DNA from: Protula sp. h YS-2021
Taxonomy: Eukaryota; Annelida; Polychaeta; Sabellida; Serpulidae
Length of the DNA: 64,000 bases
Assembly: GCA_949752745.1 (NCBI GenBank)
Contig: OX457026.1
Span: 42,997,239 to 43,061,238, forward strand
Direction: 5' to 3'
The notes under the pieces are model-generated. The model was not told the DNA's origin. It was given only the letters and a program-made list of their open reading frames with translations, and made no database searches. This document shows, piece by piece, positions 56,241 to 64,000 of the stretch. The stretch's first letter is position 1. Each line of letters starts with the position of its first letter. A program made the position numbers and the translations under genes.

Positions 56241-57125
56241 TGAATGACATGCCACATTTGACAGAAATCCGACTGGTAGAACTTGAGATATAGTGTTCAC
56301 AATCATCCTACCCACACACTGACGGACGGATGCCCTGACGGACGGACGTAAGCGTGATAGTTGCTTAAATGGGTTTGTATAACCAGGCTGTCTGTGTCTT
56401 GTCAATCATCCACATAGGCTGCTCGACTGAGGAAACAAGCAGCGCGTATTGCATCAGCTCGGACAGGCTTGATGCACCTTCTTTTTAACTGGAAAAACTT
56501 ACAACGGTTATGTGAGTCTCTGTTCACATTTTTTGCCGCCATTGCTGTTATTTCTGGGGGAAAGTCCCTTTGATTCAGTGATGTCACCGCTGTTAGACAT
56601 TCCGCTATTTTTTCTGCACTTAACTGGGCTTAACGAAACTTATCAACTGAAGGAGGGAGGGGGGAGCGGGATGGCAATGTCTCCGGTCATCATTTTTCTC
56701 GAAATGCGAGATGATCCCTCCTCCTTTTCACGAAAGGACACGGAAAAGCAAAAAATCATTCTGAACGAAAGAGAGAAAAAATTAAAGCCAAATAAACAAT
56801 CGAATAGTAAAGTAAATAGTCCTAGCCGATTTGCTCGTAAGTTTGAACAGCTTTGTCTGTGGAAGCCGCTCCGGTCCACACTCCACCGGTTCCCCAATTT
56901 TCCCACGGGTCTCAATTTACCCAGCGGTTCCCTAATTTTTCAAAATTACAACTTTGAGCTTTGCATTACCACTGGTGTCAAAACGTTGTAGGTAAGAGAA
57001 TGAAACAATGTTGAACAAATAAACTTCCTGTTTATCTTTGGCGTATAAGTGGCTGCTGACGCTGTCCTTATGATCCTCGGACGATGGTCACGTGATTTTT
57101 GCACTTTCACGTGTTCAGCATCAAT
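56241..57125. repeat. Segmental duplication, copy 2 (partner 46566-47480)
   Basis: See 46566-47480; the offset between LINE starts is 9,663 bp. The open frame at 56512-56991 has no recognisable domain and its partner copy does not preserve it, so it is not called a gene. Confidence 0.8.
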
Positions 57126-58496
57126 GAGGTCCAGCAAATCAACGAGTATACTTGTCGACACAATTAATGAAGCCTTCAATAACTAGAAGCCTGTGCCAAA
57201 AATTTCACTCATTCACAAAAGTGATTTGAGCCTTGACAATAAACGCCAATGCCCCATGTTTCGTCAGTGTATAACAAAGCAAAATTTTATTTGAACATTA
57301 TACCAAATATTGATGAATCACAGCAATTTGAAAACTTCAATTTGTATTTTACTATTTTGTTTGGAAGACCTATAGGACAATCAGCAAAATTCGATCAAGT
57401 CTCTGCAGACAGATAGTGAAACATCCTTCAAATCTCCGACAACTGTCTAATGTGCAAGAAGGTACCGGACGACTGTTGGGGGAGGGGAGGGAAGAGGAGG
57501 AGAGGGGTTTTACTTTGAAATACAGGTTTAACGGGATCCTGACGGTGGTAGTTTCAACTAGGTTTTACCGAAACAGCTTTTTTTTGCTTTTTTTGGCTTA
57601 CCCATATTCCCATATGGAACTCATAATATGGAACAGCCTGGCAGCCAAATTAAAACACGCAACAGCTGAGGGTAAGTAAAGCACAAAAAGGTCAATTACA
57701 CGAAATGTAGGAAATATCCGGATCGATAATTGTGCTGGTAATGTTTTCAACTATGTCTAAAGAATACAGGAATATTGGACAATCTTCAGGAAACTGCTGA
57801 AATCCCAAGCGTAGCTATTAACTATACTTAGTTAACAAAATAGCCGACAAAACGGAGAAGGTAGGGGTGGGAAGAGGGAAGGCGGGAAAGCGGGCCACTG
57901 ACCCAAGGAATACGATATGACTTTACGTTTTTGCACACAAGATCTTGTTCACAATATACATATTTTACGCGATGACGTCATCTGCTACGCTCGTTTTTTA
58001 ACTTTCTGCGACATTCAGCGGCCGAGAAATTTCGCACAGAAGATTTTCACACAATGACGTCATACGCCTGATGAATATGGCCCAGCGACGACAGTACGCC
58101 TTGAGCCTGGCCTGAACTTACGACCACGATTTTTCTGCGATTTGACCGTTTTGGCATTGTGTCCAAATCGACAAACAAAATAGAAGCCTGATGCAACGAA
58201 CTTCAGGGGAACATTTTTGAAAAATTTCAACGCAATCGGTTGACCAACATTTGGTCAATTTTGGGCCATACCGAAAAAAAAATACAAGCTGTATGAAGGA
58301 TTACCCTGGGAACAATCCTGTCAAATCAAATATCAAAATCATAGGATCACAAATGTCGGAACAGTCGCATTTTAAGAACTGTTTACACAAACACATAACG
58401 GACAACGGATGCTCCACACGTGCTGAGTATAGTCAAAGACTGTGCTATAGTCCACGAACAAAACATTGACCTAATTACTCGGCAGTAGGCTATTAC
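57126..58496. other. No certain gene; dispersed repeats
   Basis: 57600-57850 belongs to the 'CCAGGTACTGC' family and 57895-58080 to the TGACGTCA repeat. The terminal phosphoglucomutase exon, expected to lie on the minus strand left of 58497, was not found by eye. Confidence 0.5.
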
Positions 58497-58631
58497 CTGG
58501 GCATCCAGTAAATGTTTTGAAGCGTCGCTCTCGTAGCTGTCAATGTACATTCTTATGGTAGCCCCAGCGCTTCCGGTGCCGCTTAGACGGTACACAATAC
58601 GCGAGCCATCCTCAAATATCACTCGTACACC
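58497..58631 (-). CDS. Phosphoglucomutase-1 exon (phosphate-binding loop)
   Basis: A 135-bp exon (45 codons, phase 0 at both ends) encodes [18 protein letters not shown] continuing with [18 protein letters not shown] and ending [18 protein letters not shown] is the phosphate-binding loop of domain 4 in PGM1-type enzymes, which interconvert glucose 1-phosphate and glucose 6-phosphate in the cytosol. Acceptor CATTACAG precedes and donor GTAATA follows on the minus strand. It is normally the penultimate coding exon; the last one (about 28 residues in the animal protein) was not located. Confidence 0.93.
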
Positions 58632-60210
58632 CTGTAATGACAGAATTCGTGATTACAGCGCATGGAGACCCACGGCACAGAAAGGAGATATCACTGTTGC
58701 ACTTTACCAGTTGCATGGGCACCAATTTGTTCCAGGGACACTGCAAGTAACCGCGACCTTACTGATAGAATGGTAATATCTAACAACAATTCAGCAATAA
58801 GAACAACAAAAAAAAGTAAAGTCCAAATCGCTTCCAAGACAAACCAAATTTTTCAAAATCTTGGTCAAATTTGCCAGTTTGGCGGGATAGATAACAAATT
58901 TTCACCTCATAGTGCTAGTAACACTGGAAGGAGCTAGAAAATGAAGTCTAAATCGCTGTATCTCTAACGTTTTCGAAATAATTCGCCTTTTAAAATTTCG
59001 ACCACATTAGCAACTCTGGCCAATTTTGTCAAACTGAATAACAAGTTTTACACATTTTACTACAACGCACACGATACGGAACTCAAAATTGAGGCCGAAT
59101 TCACTGTATCTTTAAATGTTTACGAGACAGCATTTTTTTTCATTTTGGCCAAATGTGTCAAACTGAACAACTTACAAATTTTGAGATTACAATAGATAAG
59201 ATAAACATCAAATCTTTAACACGGACACAATTGCTGAGAATCGAAGCATTTCTAAAATCCAAGTGCAAGCAATTTTAAAGTTTGAGCATTTAGCCATTTT
59301 TACGGATCTCCAGAAACACTATAAGCTTCATAATAAATTACACAATAAAAGTCATATCAAATTTTACAGCGTTATGGCAAAAACTGTTGAAAAGAGATAC
59401 GCAAACAACTCAGGGTCTCAATTTTTCGGTTCCGCTACTTTTTGGCAGATCGCCAAAAAAAGTAATGCAAGGAACATGTACAATAAATTTGAAGGCGATC
59501 CAACAAAAGGTCCAAGAGTGGTGAGTGGCGCCATTGCGAAATTTTCTATGTATCGCCAAAAAAAGTAACAGCCTGGTCGCTGAACACCAGGAGCACTTGA
59601 AAAGGCTGTCTAACGCACAAACATACGGACGACAGGTAAGTCTCCTCCTACCACACCAGCCAAGCCGGACACAGGCGACTAAACATGTCTCGCACAAATT
59701 GTCCCACATATGCGCTTGAATTCAACTATATACAATATACACGAGTTTAGTTAAGCCGTGCAATGCAAACTCCGCTTCTCACTGAGAAAAAATGGGTTTA
59801 GTGCCTTTACTGTGTATTGTACGATTTAAGAAAAAAAATATAGATACAATTTAAGATCAAAATAATACAGCTGTGCATGTATCTTTCAAATAAGCTAACA
59901 ATTACGATGCAAGCATACATTTAGAAAAGTTTTTTATACTCTCTATGAAAGCGTTATGTAAGAAAAAGACTGTACGTTTACATATATAACGTTTTACATT
60001 GGTAAGCATGCACTGATGCATGGCTCAGAACAATAACTGCCTCTGTTTCTTTTCAATCATTTAACACTATTACTTCAATAGAAACCTTTATAGAAATTTA
60101 ATATGGCAGTGGTTTATCTAATACACGATTACAAAAAAGTCAGCATGTTTTTACCAAACCTTAAATATCACCCAGCATCGCCTTCCCTACATGCAAATAA
60201 CAAGGTTTAC
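58632..60210 (-). other. Phosphoglucomutase intron
   Basis: Contains diverged 'gccaattt...aaatcgctgtatctctaacgttttcgaaataatt' units (58800-59200) and a GCCAAAAAAAGTAA-type repeat at 59440-59580. No other gene is seen. Confidence 0.7.
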
Positions 60211-60394
60211 CTGTTTTTTGGACACACTGTTGTCTATTGGATCAGTGTATTCAAAATTATCCATCTTGGCCACCTTGAATGTTTTGTTCCCATATGAATA
60301 CTCCTTGGCAACAAGACTTCCGCTGTCGATTAAGTTGTTGAGGTTGTTCATCATTTCCTCCGCTGGGGCCGCTTCACAACCTTCATAATCATAC
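60211..60394 (-). CDS. Phosphoglucomutase-1 exon (domain 4 start)
   Basis: A 184-bp exon beginning with the last base of a split Arg codon, then YDYEGCEAAPAEEMMNNL and ending FEYTDPIDNSVSKKQ. It corresponds to the RYDYEEVE ... FEYSDPVDGS stretch of animal PGM1. Acceptor TTTCCAG and donor GTAAAC flank it on the minus strand. Its end joins in frame to the exon at 58631, and its first base completes the codon left open by the exon ending at 61657. Confidence 0.93.
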
Positions 60395-63208
<2,814 letters not shown>

Positions 63209-63344
63209 CTACAAGCACAAATAAGAATGTCCATGGACATCGTGTCAAGCTATTAAAACGAAGATATTAGAAAGCTGGAGAGTAAGAACGGACACTTTTG
63301 AGTAGTGTGAAAAGGAGAGTTTCACGCCACTTGAGAGTTTCACG

Positions 63345-63570
63345 CCACTTGATGACGTCATACTGTCTGGAAGTGACGTCATCATGTCTGGACCGGAAGT
63401 GTTGTCTGGAGCGGAAGTGCTGTCTGGAGCGGAAGTGTTGTCTGGAGCGGAAGTGTTGTCTGGAGCGGAAGTCATGATAAGCGTTAGGATAGGCGCGGCC
63501 ATCCATGAGGTTATAATGACGTCATGATGACGTCATACTGTCTGGAGCGAAAGTCTGGAGCGAAAGTCTG
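63345..63570. repeat. 18-bp and 13-bp minisatellites with TGACGTCA and GGAAGTG motifs
   Basis: GTCTGGAGCGGAAGTGTT repeats about five times (63370-63470), and GTCTGGAGCGAAA three times (63538-63578). TGACGTCA octamers occur at about 63355, 63374, 63519 and 63528. It lies in the intron before the exon at 63208. The minus-strand APDNTS repeat frame is an artefact of the 18-bp period. Confidence 0.85.
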
Positions 63571-63661
63571 GAGCGAAAGTTGCTTGAAAGTGTTGGCCGA
63601 GTCAATCATCATGAAGCCAACGAACTCCACCTGTCAATCAGTGTAACCATGGCAACAGACC

Positions 63662-64000
63662 CTAAAAAGGTCGACCACCCCCCCCCCCTCGAAATTGTGA
63701 TTTTTGCATATTTATCCGTTTCAGACCATTCTGAACATTTTTCATTTTTTGGGCCGACCACCCCCCCCCCCCCCCCGAAATTGTGATTTTTGCATATTTA
63801 TCCGTTTCAGACGATTCTGAACATTTTTCATTTTTTGGGTCGACCGACCCCCCCCCCCCCCCCCCCCCTCGAAATTGTGATTTTTGCATATTTATCCGTT
63901 TCAGACGATTCTGAACATTTTTCATTTTTTTGGGTCGACCACCCCCCCCCCCCCCCCCTCGAAATTGTGATTTTTGCATATTTATCCGTTTCAGACGATT
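63662..64000. repeat. Poly-C minisatellite of about 86-94 bp, continuing past the window
   Basis: CGAAATTGTGATTTTTGCAT recurs at about 63690, 63776, 63870 and 63960, each unit preceded by a C run of varying length (about 9-20). Minus-strand glycine-rich open frames come from the C tracts. Confidence 0.93.

Noticed and set aside
56512..56991. 159-residue plus-strand ORF
   Set aside because: Lies in a segmental duplication whose other copy (about 46850-47350) does not keep the frame; no motif.
63245..63979. APDNTS-repeat and glycine-rich minus-strand ORFs
   Set aside because: Products of an 18-bp minisatellite and of poly-C runs within a phosphoglucomutase intron and upstream DNA.

Overview
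This is animal genomic DNA. Five exons with GT/AG borders encode a phosphoglucomutase-1-type protein on the minus strand at the right end. Nearly everything else is mobile or repetitive: two tyrosine-recombinase retrotransposons of the DIRS type, fragments of one L2/CR1-like LINE, TIR elements and many minisatellites. No rRNA, tRNA, CRISPR or prokaryotic operon was seen. Recurrent repeat motifs such as GTTTAACGACACCGC and GGTGTTTAACGTCCCGTTC recall mollusc genomes, so a mollusc or other lophotrochozoan is my guess, not something the window proves.

Layout. 1-2144: minisatellite and dispersed repeats. 2145-10107: apparently intact DIRS-like element (DIRS-A, plus strand) with inverted terminal repeats, Gag, RT/RNase H/methyltransferase-like ORF, tyrosine recombinase and an internal complementary region. 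10108-12930: tandem repeats and a pair of inverted G-rich/C-rich blocks. 12932-17702: three nearly identical 1.59-kb direct repeats. 17703-28380: dispersed repeats, a MITE-like element, and short elements with TA-flanked, palindromic right ends. 28384-31327: a 51-bp array followed by a 150-bp array. 31927-42297: a possible hAT-like shell holding a second, decayed DIRS-like element (DIRS-B, minus strand, 32182-40611) and an element (41405-42242) whose 78-bp segment is present five times. 43914-49850: more palindrome-ended elements, a LINE fragment and dispersed repeats. 49983-56240: a LINE copy split by a 5.6-kb insertion that itself carries a nested element with a 3-kb 51-bp array. 56240-58400: the rest of a segmental duplication and unique-looking DNA. 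58497-63208: five phosphoglucomutase exons; their introns hold further repeats, up to a poly-C minisatellite at the window end.

How the parts work together. In DIRS-A the Gag, RT/RNase H and recombinase frames overlap, and the internal complementary region repeats the complements of both outer ends, as expected if the element replicates through a circular DNA that the recombinase inserts. DIRS-B has the same architecture but carries several frame breaks, a nonsense codon and a small secondary insertion. Both elements have a short basic open frame after a splice-acceptor-like sequence just beyond the recombinase stop, in the same +1 phase; I do not recognise this as a known DIRS feature.
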